Positions 10,194 through 19,428 of a stretch of DNA of 64,000 nt are shown here, piece by piece; the first letter of the stretch is position 1; each line of letters starts with the position of its first letter. This DNA is from Marinobacter sp. ANT_B65. Lineage in GTDB: Bacteria; Pseudomonadota; Gammaproteobacteria; Pseudomonadales; Oleiphilaceae. The stretch spans positions 1,114,895 through 1,178,894 of the forward strand of contig NZ_NXGV01000001.1 in the NCBI RefSeq assembly GCF_002407605.1. Direction: 5' to 3'. The translations under genes were made by a program, and so were the position numbers. The notes beneath the pieces are model-generated. The model saw nothing but the letters and a program-made list of their open reading frames with translations, made no database searches and was not told where the DNA came from.

Positions 10194-10493
10194 TCAGGGC
10201 AGCACGACTTTAAACGGTTTAACGGATACTTTCTGGTAAACGCCGGCATCCATGTAGGGGTCGCTGTCAGCCCAGGTCTGAGCTGCGGTCAGGGAGTCGA
10301 ATTCCGCCACAATAAGGCTGCCTGTAAAGCCAGCGCTTCCTGGGTCCGAGGTATCGACGGCCGGATGAGGACCCGCCACCAGTAGCCGGCCTTCCGCTTT
10401 CAGTTGCTGTAACCGCTCGATATGCGCAGGTCTGGCCTGCTGGCGTAAGGGTAGGCTGTTATCGACATCTTCACAGATAATGGCGTAATACAT
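10194..10493 (-). CDS. yciI: YciI-like protein
   Basis: 99 residues from the ATG at 10493, with GGAG 6 bases upstream. The longer frame upstream has no ribosome site and does not match the family start MYYAII. YciI proteins are small dimeric alpha/beta (ferredoxin-like) proteins with a conserved His-Asp pair; the cellular function is unclear. Conserved features are [32 protein letters not shown] and DPYMDAGVY. It stands alone on the minus strand, divergent from the PHP exonuclease gene. Confidence 0.85.
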   Translation of the reverse strand: MYYAIICEDVDNSLPLRQQARPAHIERLQQLKAEGRLLVAGPHPAVDTSDPGSAGFTGSLIVAEFDSLTAAQTWADSDPYMDAGVYQKVSVKPFKVVLP

Positions 10494-10622
10494 GCGGGAC
10501 TCCGGTTCTTGGGTGTATTTCGTTAAACAATGCATGGAGATGAATGGCTGTTACACTGAGAGCCCTGGCCAACGTAGTTTAGCTCAGGCCTCTGTTTCCA
10601 CTCTTTTCATCCGGGAATTTTT

Positions 10623-11501
10623 GTGACTATACCGCAAGACCCAGTTTTGTGCATTGACCTGCATTGCCACAGTACAGCTTCAGATGGGGCGCTTACTCCC
10701 ACAGAGCTGGTGAATCGCGCCGCAGGGCAAAAAGTTACGCATCTTGCGCTGACTGATCACGATACCGTCGGCGGTCTGGCCGAGGCTCAGAGTGCTGCGG
10801 CAGAAAACAGTATGGTGCTGATCCCGGGCGTCGAACTTTCCTGTTTGTGGCGTAGTCATACAATACACATTGTTGGACTGGACTTTGATCTGGATGATGC
10901 CGGATTTCGCGAAGCACTCGATCGGCAAAAGAGCAACCGTTGGGCCAGGGCGGGTATGATTGCTGAGCGCCTGGCCAGGCTGGCTATTCCAGACCTGCTG
11001 GAGCGCGCTACGGCTGAGGCCGGAGGGGATGTTCCGGGGCGTCCACATTTCGCACGAGTGATGGTTGAGGCGGGGGTCGTGAAGAACGCCGCTCAGGCCT
11101 TCAAGAGATACCTCGGCGCGGGAAAGGCGGGTGACGTCAAGGCATACTGGCCAGAGCTGCAGGAGGTTGTTCAGTGGGTCAATTCAGCGGGAGGAATTGC
11201 TGTGCTGGCGCACCCTCGCAAATACAAGCTGACGGCAACTAAGCTGCGAGAGCTGACCGCGGATTTCCGCCGTGCCGAAGGGCGGGCTATTGAGGTTTCA
11301 ACATCCGGTCAGTCCAGTGGGGATCTGGGTTTTCTTACCGAGTTGTGTATGCGGGAGAAACTACTGGCGTCTCAGGGCAGTGATTTTCACTTTCCCGGTG
11401 CGCCCTGGTGTGAGCTGGGCCGGATTATGAAAATGCCAGACGGGCTGGAGCCAGTCTGGCATCATTTCAGGCAAGTGCCGGGTATTGATGCGCCGGGTTA
11501 A
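10623..11501 (+). CDS. rnm: PHP-domain 5'-3' exoribonuclease (RNase AM / YciV family)
   Basis: 292 residues from a GTG start. The PHP metal motifs appear in order: DLHCHSTASDG near the N-terminus, LTDHDTVGG, PGVELS, GRPHFARVMV, VLAHPRKY and GSDFHFPGAPWCELG. In E. coli the homologue YciV/Rnm is a 5'-3' exonuclease that trims the 5' ends of rRNAs and acts on short RNA and 3',5'-bisphosphonucleotides. Its neighbour is the minus-strand YecA-type gene, whose stop overlaps its 3' end by 4 bp. Length and motifs are normal. Confidence 0.88.
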   Translation: MTIPQDPVLCIDLHCHSTASDGALTPTELVNRAAGQKVTHLALTDHDTVGGLAEAQSAAAENSMVLIPGVELSCLWRSHTIHIVGLDFDLDDAGFREALDRQKSNRWARAGMIAERLARLAIPDLLERATAEAGGDVPGRPHFARVMVEAGVVKNAAQAFKRYLGAGKAGDVKAYWPELQEVVQWVNSAGGIAVLAHPRKYKLTATKLRELTADFRRAEGRAIEVSTSGQSSGDLGFLTELCMREKLLASQGSDFHFPGAPWCELGRIMKMPDGLEPVWHHFRQVPGIDAPG

Positions 11502-12040
11502 TCCGGCGCGTGGAACAGAAGGTAAAGGTCGGTCAGCGAGTCAGGGATAGCGTCTGCCATCTGACGTGACAGCTTTTCGCTGTCACGAACATTCTGGAAG
11601 TCCTCGTCGTCAAACAGACCCGACAATGTGAGCATAGGCATTATCAGATCAGCGGTATCTTCTTCGCTCGCCGCGTCCAGCCACTCATTCTCATGCTCCA
11701 TGAATGTGTCCACGAAACCGGCGCACCAGTTTTCCAGTGCGTTCATCGGGTCGCCGTCTTCCGGCTCGGGCAGTTCCAGAGTCTGGCCCATATCCAGAGC
11801 CTTGACCAGGTCCCCTGCGAGCTGGTTGACACACTGCCGGAATGTTTCCGGAATTCCGCCCCCGGGAGTCTCATCCGCTCCGGTAACCAGACGAAAGATT
11901 GTTTCCAGGCTCAGCTTTGTTGGCCCGACAACGCTGGCGCAAACTGCGCCGTGGAAACCGAAGAAGTCCAGGGCGTCGTCCCCCCAGGGTTCGGCAAACA
12001 GAATGTCCTCCAGCGCTTCAATGTCGGAATCGGACAGCAT
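11498..12040 (-). CDS. YecA/UPF0149 family protein
   Basis: 180 residues, acidic, all-helical in appearance. The segments FFGFHGAVCASVVGP, WCAGFVDTFMEHENEW and SDSDIEALEDIL are characteristic of the UPF0149 (YecA/YgfB) family. There is no C-terminal SEC-C zinc motif, so it is a short, zinc-free member. The function is unknown; some family members associate with ribosomes or RNA metabolism. The ATG is only 3 bp beyond the stop of rne, so it is surely translated from the rne transcript. This is a contextual hint of a role near RNA processing. Confidence 0.8.
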   Translation of the reverse strand: MLSDSDIEALEDILFAEPWGDDALDFFGFHGAVCASVVGPTKLSLETIFRLVTGADETPGGGIPETFRQCVNQLAGDLVKALDMGQTLELPEPEDGDPMNALENWCAGFVDTFMEHENEWLDAASEEDTADLIMPMLTLSGLFDDEDFQNVRDSEKLSRQMADAIPDSLTDLYLLFHAPD

Positions 12041-12043
12041 ATT

Positions 12044-15000
12044 TTAGTTACCCCCGGATTTTTTGGCTTCTTCAGCCGCTGCCCGCTGACGTTTGCGAAC
12101 CTCACGAGGATCGTTATATGCGCGCCCAGGTGTTACTGGAACGCCTGTTGGGGCCTCAGGTTTTTCTGCAATCTCAGGTGCCGGTGCAGGTGTGCCCGGT
12201 GCCGTTTCTGGCTTTTCTGAAGGCTTTCCTGGCGCCGTTTCCGGCTTTTGCACAGGCGTATTTTCTTCCTGTTTGTCTGTCGCGGTAGCCTTGCTCCTGC
12301 TTCTGGCGGGAGCGGATCTGGGCTTTCTGGCTGGAGCCGCTGAGTCCTGGTTTTCGGCTGTGGTGGACTCTGCATCCGCTGGGAGCTCTTTGGCTTTATC
12401 TGCTGCGGGCGCTTTAGCTGTATCAGCTGGGCGCGCTTCAGTTTTTGCGGTCGAAGGCTCCTTATCTTCCACAGCCGTTACGGGTTTGCTCGTCTCCGCT
12501 GTGGGCTTGCTTTCCATAGCGGTCTGATCAGCCGGCTTTGGGCTGGCCGCTGGTGCTGTTTCAGCGGAGGGCTGCGCCGTCGCTGCCGTCGCTGAGGCTT
12601 TGGGTCTGGTGACCGCGGCTTTCGGTTTCTCCGCCGCTGCTTCAGCTTTTACAGGAGCATCTGCCGGAGCAGTCTCTGCGGGTTTTTCAGCCTGCGAGAC
12701 TGTAGCTGGTGCTTCCGGTGATGAAGCTGGAGTCTCTTTCGGCTTTTCTGCTGAAGTATCGAGGAGAGCCGTGTCAGTGGCAGCTTCTGCCTTTTGAGTG
12801 GGCCTGGTCTCTTCAGTTGCCTTCTGTTCCGGCTGCTTCTGCTCATTCTGCAGAGCTGCGGGAGCCTTGATAGTAGCTTGATCTTCACTCTTGCGGGTTT
12901 CGGCAGTTGCTTTTACTTTAGTTGCTTCAACATTACCGCTGTCAGGCTTTCCTTCCGGCTGGGTATCCTTCTGATGCTTCTCGTTACGGCTGCTCTTGCG
13001 GGCTACAGGGGTAGACGCAGGAGTATCGGAAGGCGAGCCATCACGGTTGCGTGGGCGGCGCGGCTTACGACGGCTGTCATCAGTACCGGATTTTTCGGCA
13101 GCAGGCGCCTTCGGTGAAGTATCCCGCTGATTCGAGTCTTTCTGATCGCTGGTGCTCTTGGCATCGCGCTGAGGTCTGTTGCGATTCTGGCCGCGGCTCT
13201 GACCGTCTTTGCGGTTTTCCCGGCGGGTATCATCACTGCGGCTGTCGGTGCTTTTGTTCCCGGAGCCTTTATTCTCAGCGCCCTTGTCTGCGGTCTGGCG
13301 ATTCTGATTGGAGCGACTCTGGTCGTCGGTGCGGTTGCGGCCCCGGGCACGATTATCGTCACTACGGTTTGGCTGGTTGCTCCCCTGGCGACGTTCGTTT
13401 CCGGTACGACCATTATTGCCGGAGCTTTGTCCATCGCGGGCCACGCGGGTCTTGCGGCGATCCTGACGTGCCTGGTTGCGCTGGTCATCGCGGCTGGTGT
13501 CTGGCTTGGAGTTATCCCGGGTTTTGTTTGGCTGATCTTCTTCACCGCTGAAGATGCAGGCAATCTTACGGCCAATCCGGCGAAACAGGCCATCTTCCTG
13601 TTCTGTCGTAGATGTGCTCGTTTCTGCAACTTTCGCGACGGGAACTGAGGCGCTTGGTCGAATAGCTTTGACGGCAGCCTGTTCGCGAACCGGCTTTTCT
13701 GCTGCCGGTACTTCAAATACCTCTTCCTCACGCTCGCTGTATTCTTGCGCTACCTGATGGCTGGAGATGTGTTCAGGTGTGGCTTCGTCATCACGCATAC
13801 GCAGGATTTCGAAGTGCGGGGTCTCCATATGGGGGACTGGCACAACAACAACGCTGACTTCCTGAAGTGCTTCAATGTCGGCAAGCTGTTTGCGCTTTTC
13901 GTTCAGCAGAAAAGTGGCTACTGATACAGGCACTATGGCCCGTACTTCGCCGGTTTTCTCCTTGGAGGATTCTTCGTAGATCAGGCGCATGATGCTCAGC
14001 GCCAGTGATTCGATTCCTCGGATAGTGCCCTGTCCTTCACAGCGAGGGCAGACTTCGCTGCGGGTTTCGCCCAGAGAAGGTCTGAGACGCTGACGGGACA
14101 TTTCCAGCAGGCCGAAACGTGAGATCTTGCCAACCTGAACTCGCGCCCGGTCAATTTCAAGCGCTTCGCGCATTTTCTGCTCGACTTCGCGCTGGTGTCT
14201 GGCCGGAGTCATGTCAATAAAGTCGATGACAATCAGGCCGCCCATATCCCGCAGGCGCAGTTGACGTGCAATTTCTTCTGCCGCTTCCAGATTGGTCTGG
14301 AAGGCAGTTTCTTCAATGTCGTGGCCTTTGGTGGCACGGGATGAGTTGATGTCGATAGACACCAGTGCCTCAGTAGGATCGATAACGATTGAGCCGCCAG
14401 AGGGGAGTCTGACTTCGCGCTGAAAAGCAGTTTCGATCTGACCTTCTATCTGGTAACGGCTGAACAGAGGAATCTCGTCCTTGTACAGCTTGATCTTGTT
14501 TTCAAATGTAGGCATTACAGCGCGGACGAAATTCAGAACGTCCTCATAAACGCCTTCCGAGTCAATCAGTACCTCTCCGATATCCTGGCGCAGGTAGTCA
14601 CGAACTGCACGGATGATAACGTTACTTTCCTGATGGATCAGGAAGGGAGCCTTACGTTCGCCAGCCGCCTGAGTGATTGCCTCCCAGAACTGTACCAGAT
14701 AGTCGAGATCCCACTGCAGTTCTTCGGTAGTACGGCCAATGCCCGCAGTGCGCACGATAATACCCATGGATTTGGGCACTTGTACGCTGTTCATGGCTTC
14801 TTTCAGCTGGGCACGCTCTTCGCCTTCAATGCGGCGGGAAATGCCGCCTGCACGAGGGTTGTTGGGCATCAGAACCAGGTAGCGACCGGCAAGGGAGATA
14901 AATGTGGTAAGAGCGGCGCCTTTGTTGCCGCGCTCTTCCTTGTCGACCTGAACGATGACTTCCTGGCCTTCGGAAACCACTTCTTTGATGTTGACCTTGC

Positions 15001-15259
15001 CTTCAATCTGGCCTGGAGACTTTTTGAAATAGTCTCTGGAAATTTCCTTCAGTGGAAGAAAGCCATGACGATCAGCGCCAAAATCAACAAAGGCGGCTTC
15101 AAGGCTCGGTTCTACGCGGGTAATGCGTCCTTTGTAAATGTTGGCTTTTTTCTGCTCGCGGGAGCTGGATTCAATATCGAGGTCAAACAGGCGCTGGCCG
15201 TCAACCAGGGCGACGCGCAACTCTTCTGGGTGAGTTGCATTAATAAGCATTCTTTTCAT
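12044..15259 (-). CDS. rne: Ribonuclease E
   Basis: 1071 residues from the ATG at 15259 ([21 protein letters not shown]), aligned to E. coli; the frame upstream of it is leader. RNase E initiates mRNA decay and processes rRNA and tRNA as a tetramer at the inner membrane. Order: S1 domain (about 35-120), 5' sensor, catalytic DNase-I-like domain with the metal-binding Asp in [11 protein letters not shown] (about 303) and in VIDFIDMTP (about 346), and the zinc-link CPRCEGQG (about 404). Next come a small domain to about 520, an amphipathic membrane-targeting candidate [14 protein letters not shown] (about 595-608), a long Arg/Asn/Gln/Asp-rich RNA-binding tract, and an Ala/Glu/Lys/Pro-rich disordered scaffold. 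The tail ends [15 protein letters not shown], a probable degradosome contact. Confidence 0.97.
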   Translation of the reverse strand: MKRMLINATHPEELRVALVDGQRLFDLDIESSSREQKKANIYKGRITRVEPSLEAAFVDFGADRHGFLPLKEISRDYFKKSPGQIEGKVNIKEVVSEGQEVIVQVDKEERGNKGAALTTFISLAGRYLVLMPNNPRAGGISRRIEGEERAQLKEAMNSVQVPKSMGIIVRTAGIGRTTEELQWDLDYLVQFWEAITQAAGERKAPFLIHQESNVIIRAVRDYLRQDIGEVLIDSEGVYEDVLNFVRAVMPTFENKIKLYKDEIPLFSRYQIEGQIETAFQREVRLPSGGSIVIDPTEALVSIDINSSRATKGHDIEETAFQTNLEAAEEIARQLRLRDMGGLIVIDFIDMTPARHQREVEQKMREALEIDRARVQVGKISRFGLLEMSRQRLRPSLGETRSEVCPRCEGQGTIRGIESLALSIMRLIYEESSKEKTGEVRAIVPVSVATFLLNEKRKQLADIEALQEVSVVVVPVPHMETPHFEILRMRDDEATPEHISSHQVAQEYSEREEEVFEVPAAEKPVREQAAVKAIRPSASVPVAKVAETSTSTTEQEDGLFRRIGRKIACIFSGEEDQPNKTRDNSKPDTSRDDQRNQARQDRRKTRVARDGQSSGNNGRTGNERRQGSNQPNRSDDNRARGRNRTDDQSRSNQNRQTADKGAENKGSGNKSTDSRSDDTRRENRKDGQSRGQNRNRPQRDAKSTSDQKDSNQRDTSPKAPAAEKSGTDDSRRKPRRPRNRDGSPSDTPASTPVARKSSRNEKHQKDTQPEGKPDSGNVEATKVKATAETRKSEDQATIKAPAALQNEQKQPEQKATEETRPTQKAEAATDTALLDTSAEKPKETPASSPEAPATVSQAEKPAETAPADAPVKAEAAAEKPKAAVTRPKASATAATAQPSAETAPAASPKPADQTAMESKPTAETSKPVTAVEDKEPSTAKTEARPADTAKAPAADKAKELPADAESTTAENQDSAAPARKPRSAPARSRSKATATDKQEENTPVQKPETAPGKPSEKPETAPGTPAPAPEIAEKPEAPTGVPVTPGRAYNDPREVRKRQRAAAEEAKKSGGN

Positions 15260-15628
15260 GGAAAGAGGATTTTCCTGTCGTTTAATTTTGACGGAAAACC
15301 GAAGGGCGTCGCATCTGCGAAGCGGGATGTTGCGTGCCGCGGGCCCCGCTAAATCAGGGGCAGAGCGGCGGACAGACGAATCACACCCTGTCGGGGTATG
15401 ACCCTGTTGATCTGAGACCACCGTCGACGGCCCACCCGCCTGCTGGCAGGGGCGTGTCGTGTAGGGTTCGTGTCTGTTGGCGCATATAATCCGTTTTCAG
15501 GTTCACACCAGTGCCTGGGTCTCACGTCGTATTCGTAAGCTGGACAGCCCGGCCTTGCGTGGCAGTGATTCTTCGCGATATCGCCCGGCGGTTTTCCGCA
15601 CGGTTTCAGTTTTTCCGGTGCCAGTTGT

Positions 15629-15643
15629 CCGCTTTTTTAGCGG
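15629..15643 (-). other. Hairpin in presumed rne leader RNA
   Basis: On the minus strand CCGCT, a loop of five A, and AGCGG form a 5-bp stem about 370 bases upstream of the rne start codon. It could be one stem of an autoregulatory rne leader. It is too short to be a terminator without a following T run. Confidence 0.35.
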
Positions 15644-15706
15644 GTCTTCCCTGGCATTTCGGAAGCATTTCTTGCGCCGTGCCCGATAGTGATTGGGCGT
15701 TCGGCG

Positions 15707-15735
15707 TTCAAACTCTTGGATAGTGTCGGTATACT
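15707..15735 (+). promoter_or_regulatory. Candidate sigma-70 promoter for rluC
   Basis: TTCAAA (15707-15712) and TATACT (15730-15735) are separated by exactly 17 bp. The start would be about 130 bp upstream of rluC. Confidence 0.45.
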
Positions 15736-15869
15736 TCTGCCGCTCCGGCTTCTGACTCGAATTGGTCAGGCCGTAGACAAACGACAGATCACGCAGGAAT
15801 ATAACAGTATTCAGGGAGTCGTTCAATCCCGCTCGTATCACCCGCTACACTACCAGTCAAAGGAATCCT

Positions 15870-16946
15870 ATGTCCCGCAAATCTGCTACCGGAAAGCCCG
15901 CAAAAGCCAGGGTAAAAAAACCGGAGCCACGCCCGGATGGCGGGGGCGATTCCAGGCCGGCACCCCGGCATGAAGCTACCGGAAAGGGGGTGGTTCAGCA
16001 GGGTGTCGTGTGGGTGACTGTCGATGAGGATAATCATGGGCAGCGGCTGGATAACTTTCTGCTGGCGCAGCTTCGAGGTGTGCCCAGAAGCATTATTTAT
16101 CGCATTGTGCGGAAGGGTGAGGTGCGGGTTAACAAGGGAAGGGTGAAGCCCGATACGCGCATTGCAACCGGTGATCAAGTGCGTATTCCGCCGGTTGTCC
16201 GTAAAGAGAAGGCTCCTCAGGCTGCGCCGGGTAGCCGGGTTCAGAATGTGGTGGAGGCTGCCGTTATCTTTGAGAATGACCAGATGCTGGTGGTCAATAA
16301 GCCGTCTGGTATAGCGGTTCACGGAGGCAGTGGTCTCAGTTTCGGGTTGATTGAAGTGCTGCGGGCGGCTCGCCCGGAAGCACGTTTTCTGGAGCTGGTG
16401 CACAGGCTGGATAGAGATACGTCCGGGCTTGTAATGATCGCCAAGAAACGGTCAGCTCTGCGTTATTTGCAGGACGAGCTCCGGCAAAGGCGGATCCGGA
16501 AGCAGTATCACGCTCTGGTTGCGGGCAGTTGGCCTGACAGGCTAGGTCGTGTTGATGAACCATTACTGCGGTATGAAATGCCTAATGGTGAAAGAAGGGT
16601 GAGGGTGGATAATGCGGGCAAGGCCTCGACTACGCTCTTTCGCTGTCTTTCGCGTTACAGCGGTTACAGTCTGGTTGAGGCATCTCCGGTTACCGGTCGC
16701 ACTCATCAGATTCGTGTTCACAGTGCCTGTGCCGGTCATCCGATAGCGGGGGATGACAAGTATATGGATGATGTAAGTCTTAAAGCGTTCCGGTCTGTCG
16801 GCGGTCAGCGCCTTATGCTGCATGCCCGGGCGCTTGAGCTTACGTTGCCGGTTACAGAAGAAGCTGTGCGGTTCGAAGCCCCTTATGATGATGTGTTCAG
16901 TAACGTGCTGAGCAGGCTCGAAGTGCGCGCAACGGGAGCAGTTTGA
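15870..16946 (+). CDS. rluC: 23S rRNA pseudouridine synthase RluC
   Basis: 358 residues. It isomerises U955, U2504 and U2580 of 23S rRNA (E. coli numbering). Order: a basic disordered N-terminal extension (1-~45), an S4 RNA-binding domain (about 55-110, with RLDNFLLAQLRGVPRSIIYR), and the pseudouridine synthase domain. The catalytic Asp is in HRLDRDTSGLVM, and GRTHQIRVH comes near the end. It is slightly longer than the E. coli enzyme because of the N-terminal extension. The ATG follows AAAGGAATCCT. It overlaps the next gene by one base and is divergent from rne, the usual arrangement in gammaproteobacteria. Confidence 0.95.
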   Translation: MSRKSATGKPAKARVKKPEPRPDGGGDSRPAPRHEATGKGVVQQGVVWVTVDEDNHGQRLDNFLLAQLRGVPRSIIYRIVRKGEVRVNKGRVKPDTRIATGDQVRIPPVVRKEKAPQAAPGSRVQNVVEAAVIFENDQMLVVNKPSGIAVHGGSGLSFGLIEVLRAARPEARFLELVHRLDRDTSGLVMIAKKRSALRYLQDELRQRRIRKQYHALVAGSWPDRLGRVDEPLLRYEMPNGERRVRVDNAGKASTTLFRCLSRYSGYSLVEASPVTGRTHQIRVHSACAGHPIAGDDKYMDDVSLKAFRSVGGQRLMLHARALELTLPVTEEAVRFEAPYDDVFSNVLSRLEVRATGAV

Positions 16947-17593
16947 TGGATGTGAAAGTTGTGATATTTGATTGGGACGGGACTCTTGTGGATTCCGTGG
17001 AGCATATTGCGGGTAGTCTGCATCAGGCGGCCACTGAGTTGGGGTATCCGGCGCTTGAGAGGGAGGCTTATCGTGACATTATCGGTCTGGGTATGGTCGA
17101 GGCTCTGGAAAGGCTTTATCCGGGAATCAGTCACGAGGAGATGACGGCTATTCGGGAAGGTTACGCGAATTATTTCTTTCGTAAGGTGACCACACCTCAA
17201 AATATATTCGAAGGTATGGCCGATGTAGTCGCGGATCTTCGCAGTGCTGGTCGCGGATGCTCGGTCGCGACCGGTAAAAGCCGCAGGGGGCTTGAATCGG
17301 CGCTCGTTTCCAGCGGTCTCGGAGTGCATTTCGATATTACCCGCTGTGCCGACGAAACCCGATCCAAGCCGGATCCCCGGATGCTCGAGGAAATCCTGCT
17401 TTTTTACGGAATTGAGGCTTCTGAGGCCGTTATGATTGGCGATACCCGTTATGATCTCGAAATGGCTCAGCGTATTGGTATGCCTTCTATAGGTGTTGAG
17501 TGGGGGGTGCACAAGCGTGATGTGCTTGGGAGTTATGCTCCCCATGCCATCGTTGACTCTGTGCCGGATCTGCGCAGTGTGCTTGGCTTGTAG
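16946..17593 (+). CDS. HAD-superfamily hydrolase, phosphoglycolate phosphatase-like
   Basis: 215 residues from the ATG at 16946, whose A is the last base of the rluC stop; GGGAG lies about 8 bases upstream. The four HAD motifs are complete: FDWDGTLVDS with the nucleophile and acid Asp, VATGKSRRGL, K in RSKPDPRMLEE, and MIGDTRYDLEMAQ. The helical cap between motifs 1 and 2 makes it a subclass I beta-PGM/Gph-like phosphatase. The substrate is not predictable from sequence. The same rluC-HAD-sppA order is common in related genera, so it is a housekeeping neighbour. Confidence 0.88.
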   Translation: MDVKVVIFDWDGTLVDSVEHIAGSLHQAATELGYPALEREAYRDIIGLGMVEALERLYPGISHEEMTAIREGYANYFFRKVTTPQNIFEGMADVVADLRSAGRGCSVATGKSRRGLESALVSSGLGVHFDITRCADETRSKPDPRMLEEILLFYGIEASEAVMIGDTRYDLEMAQRIGMPSIGVEWGVHKRDVLGSYAPHAIVDSVPDLRSVLGL

Positions 17594-17631
17594 GTATATT
17601 TTTTTGATTTTATTTCTGACAGGACAGATGT

Positions 17632-18657
17632 ATGAGTGACTGGGATTCCGATAAAACACCAGGGTGGGGTGACAGGCCTGAAGGATCTGGCTCCGGGCGA
17701 AATCAGCCGCGTTTGCCACCCGAATCGGGGCGTGACTGGCGGTTGATCGAAAAGCTTGTGATGTCCTTGCAGTCTGAACAACGCCGGAGTCGCCGGTGGG
17801 GTATTTTTTTCAAGTTTCTCACATTTGCGTATCTTTTCGCTTTGCTGGCTATTGTCTGGTCACCGTTTGGCGACACTCTGGATTCCGCCGGTGGCGAGCA
17901 TACGGCTGTGGTTGAAGTAAATGGCCCTATTGCCGCTGACGAGCTCGCCAGCGCTGACAACATCGTTGGCGCTCTGCGCTCAGCGTTCGAGGAAGAAGAT
18001 GCTGTCGCTGTTATTCTGCGCATAAACAGTCCGGGCGGCAGTCCTGTTCAGTCTGGTTATGTCTACGATGAAATTAAACGGCTAAGGGGGGAGTATCCGG
18101 ATAAGAAGCTTTATGCGGTGATTTCGGATATCGGGGCGTCAGGTGCCTACTACATAGCTGCGGCGGCGGATGAGATCTATGCGAACCGGGCGAGTCTGGT
18201 CGGGTCCATTGGTGTTGTTGCAGGTGGTTTCGGGTTTACCGGTATCATGGACAAGCTTGGGGTGGAGCGAAGGCTTTACACTGCGGGTGAGAATAAAGCG
18301 TTTCTGGACCCGTTCTCACCTGAGCAGGAGCAGGAGGTGGCTTTCTGGCAGGATGTTCTTGAGAACACTCATCGTCAGTTTATCGAGGCTGTCAAGGATG
18401 GTCGCGGTGATCGTCTGGTGGATGATGAGCGCCTGTTCAGTGGTCTGGTGTGGAGTGGTGAGCAGGCGCTGGAGCTGGGGCTTGTCGACGGGCTTGGCAG
18501 TACCTCTTATGTCGCCAGGGATATAGTCGGACAGGAGGATCTGATTGATTACAGTCATCACAAAGGGGCTCTGCGAGATCTGGTAGATCAGCTGGGAGTG
18601 TCGTTTGGCCAGGGTGTTGTCGGGCATCTGATCGAATCTGGTATGGAGTTGCGATAA
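17632..18657 (+). CDS. sppA: Signal peptide peptidase SppA, short (36K) form
   Basis: 341 residues. Polar N-terminus (1-~55), one transmembrane anchor (about 58-78), then a periplasmic S49 Ser-Lys protease domain. Recognisable are INSPGGSPVQSGYVYDEIKRL, the nucleophile Ser in SDIGASGAYYIAAAADEI, SLVGSIGV, and the likely general-base Lys in AGENKAFLDPFSP. It degrades cleaved signal peptides in the membrane. The single-domain length contrasts with the ~618-residue tandem form of E. coli SppA. It is 38 bp downstream of the HAD gene and ends convergently with yceF. Confidence 0.9.
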   Translation: MSDWDSDKTPGWGDRPEGSGSGRNQPRLPPESGRDWRLIEKLVMSLQSEQRRSRRWGIFFKFLTFAYLFALLAIVWSPFGDTLDSAGGEHTAVVEVNGPIAADELASADNIVGALRSAFEEEDAVAVILRINSPGGSPVQSGYVYDEIKRLRGEYPDKKLYAVISDIGASGAYYIAAAADEIYANRASLVGSIGVVAGGFGFTGIMDKLGVERRLYTAGENKAFLDPFSPEQEQEVAFWQDVLENTHRQFIEAVKDGRGDRLVDDERLFSGLVWSGEQALELGLVDGLGSTSYVARDIVGQEDLIDYSHHKGALRDLVDQLGVSFGQGVVGHLIESGMELR

Positions 18658-18680
18658 CGGGCGACTGGATTTGGTTTGGC

Positions 18681-19289
18681 TCAGAGGTGTTGTTGCGGCT
18701 CCAGAAGGGGATTTCTTCCCCAGGCTGTCAGCATCCCGGTCAGGGCGATCAGGGGGAGGCCGATCAGGGTGTTCGGGTCCCGGCCCTGTAGTTCCCGGAA
18801 CAGAGTGATGCCGAGGCCTTCCATCTTGAAGCTTCCAGCGCAATCGTAGGGCTTCTCTTTGTGGAGGTAAGCGTCGATTTCTTCGCTGCTCAGATTCCGG
18901 AAGTGTGCTGTGAATTGTTCGCAGGATGTTTGCAGGTTTCCGGAGCTGGCATCCAGTAGTGCGAGCCCGGTGAAGAAATTGATGCTCTGGCCGCTGCTCT
19001 GGGTTAGCTGTTTGCGGGCATTCAGGTGGTTTCCTGGTTTGTTCAGTAAGGTGCCATCTGGCAATGCAGCAACCTGGTCAGAGCCGATGATCCAGTGCTC
19101 CGGATGTGTGGAGATCAGGGCTCGGGCTTTAGATTCGGCCAGACGAATAGCGAGGGCGTCCGGAGTTTCTCCGGCAAGGGGTGATTCGTCAATGTCGGGG
19201 CTGGCGCTGGAGAATGGCAGTCCGAGTCTTGTTAGCAACTCATGGCGATACCTGGATGAGGAGGCCAGCAAGAGGGGAGGGTGGGGCAT
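18681..19289 (-). CDS. yceF: Maf-like 7-methyl-GTP pyrophosphatase YceF
   Basis: 202 residues from the ATG at 19289 (MPHPPLLLASSSRYRHELL), with AAAGGAA upstream; earlier in-frame codons lack a ribosome site. Maf proteins are house-cleaning nucleotide pyrophosphatases. The segments SSSRYRHELLTRLGLPF, SPDIDESPLAGE, IIGSDQVAAL, GLALLDA, CAGSFKMEGLGITLF and GRDPNTLIGLPLIAL match the YceF branch (m7GTP) rather than YhdE (dTTP/UTP). Divergent from yceD and convergent with sppA. Confidence 0.92.
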   Translation of the reverse strand: MPHPPLLLASSSRYRHELLTRLGLPFSSASPDIDESPLAGETPDALAIRLAESKARALISTHPEHWIIGSDQVAALPDGTLLNKPGNHLNARKQLTQSSGQSINFFTGLALLDASSGNLQTSCEQFTAHFRNLSSEEIDAYLHKEKPYDCAGSFKMEGLGITLFRELQGRDPNTLIGLPLIALTGMLTAWGRNPLLEPQQHL

Positions 19290-19390
19290 ATGTAAGTTCC
19301 TTTCCGGGATTTGAGTGCTGTTTTTCAGCGTCCATATCGTAGAATACACTTATGGAAACTGGAACCCTTGGTCAAAACCCTACGAAGTCT

Positions 19391-19419
19391 TTGACAGCAG
19401 CGAGCTTGGCCCCTAGAAT
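19391..19419 (+). promoter_or_regulatory. Strong sigma-70 promoter for yceD-rpmF operon
   Basis: Consensus TTGACA (19391-19396) is followed by 17 bp and TAGAAT (19414-19419). The expected transcription start is around 19426, two or three bases before the yceD ATG at 19429. Confidence 0.8.
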
Positions 19420-19428
19420 TGCGCGCCT

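Larger units (their letters stand above)
15260..15869. other. Intergenic region between rne and rluC, likely long rne 5' leader
   Basis: This is a 610-bp gap between two divergent genes with no convincing protein-coding gene. In E. coli and pseudomonads the rne message has a structured 5' leader of hundreds of bases through which RNase E represses its own synthesis, so the space here fits that. In the minus-strand RNA a compact hairpin forms at 15629-15643 (CCGCT, A-rich loop, AGCGG). The rluC promoter candidate lies at 15707-15735. I could not place an rne promoter with confidence. Confidence 0.55.

Noticed and set aside
12093..13731. Several open frames opposite and overlapping the rne C-terminal region
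   Set aside because: The GC-skewed, repetitive codons of the Ala/Glu/Lys/Pro-rich tail keep other frames open; their products are low-complexity and lack ribosome sites.
15503..15841. A 112-codon open frame on the minus strand between rne and rluC
   Set aside because: It is highly basic, has no family resemblance or ribosome site, and overlaps the presumed rne leader and rluC promoter.
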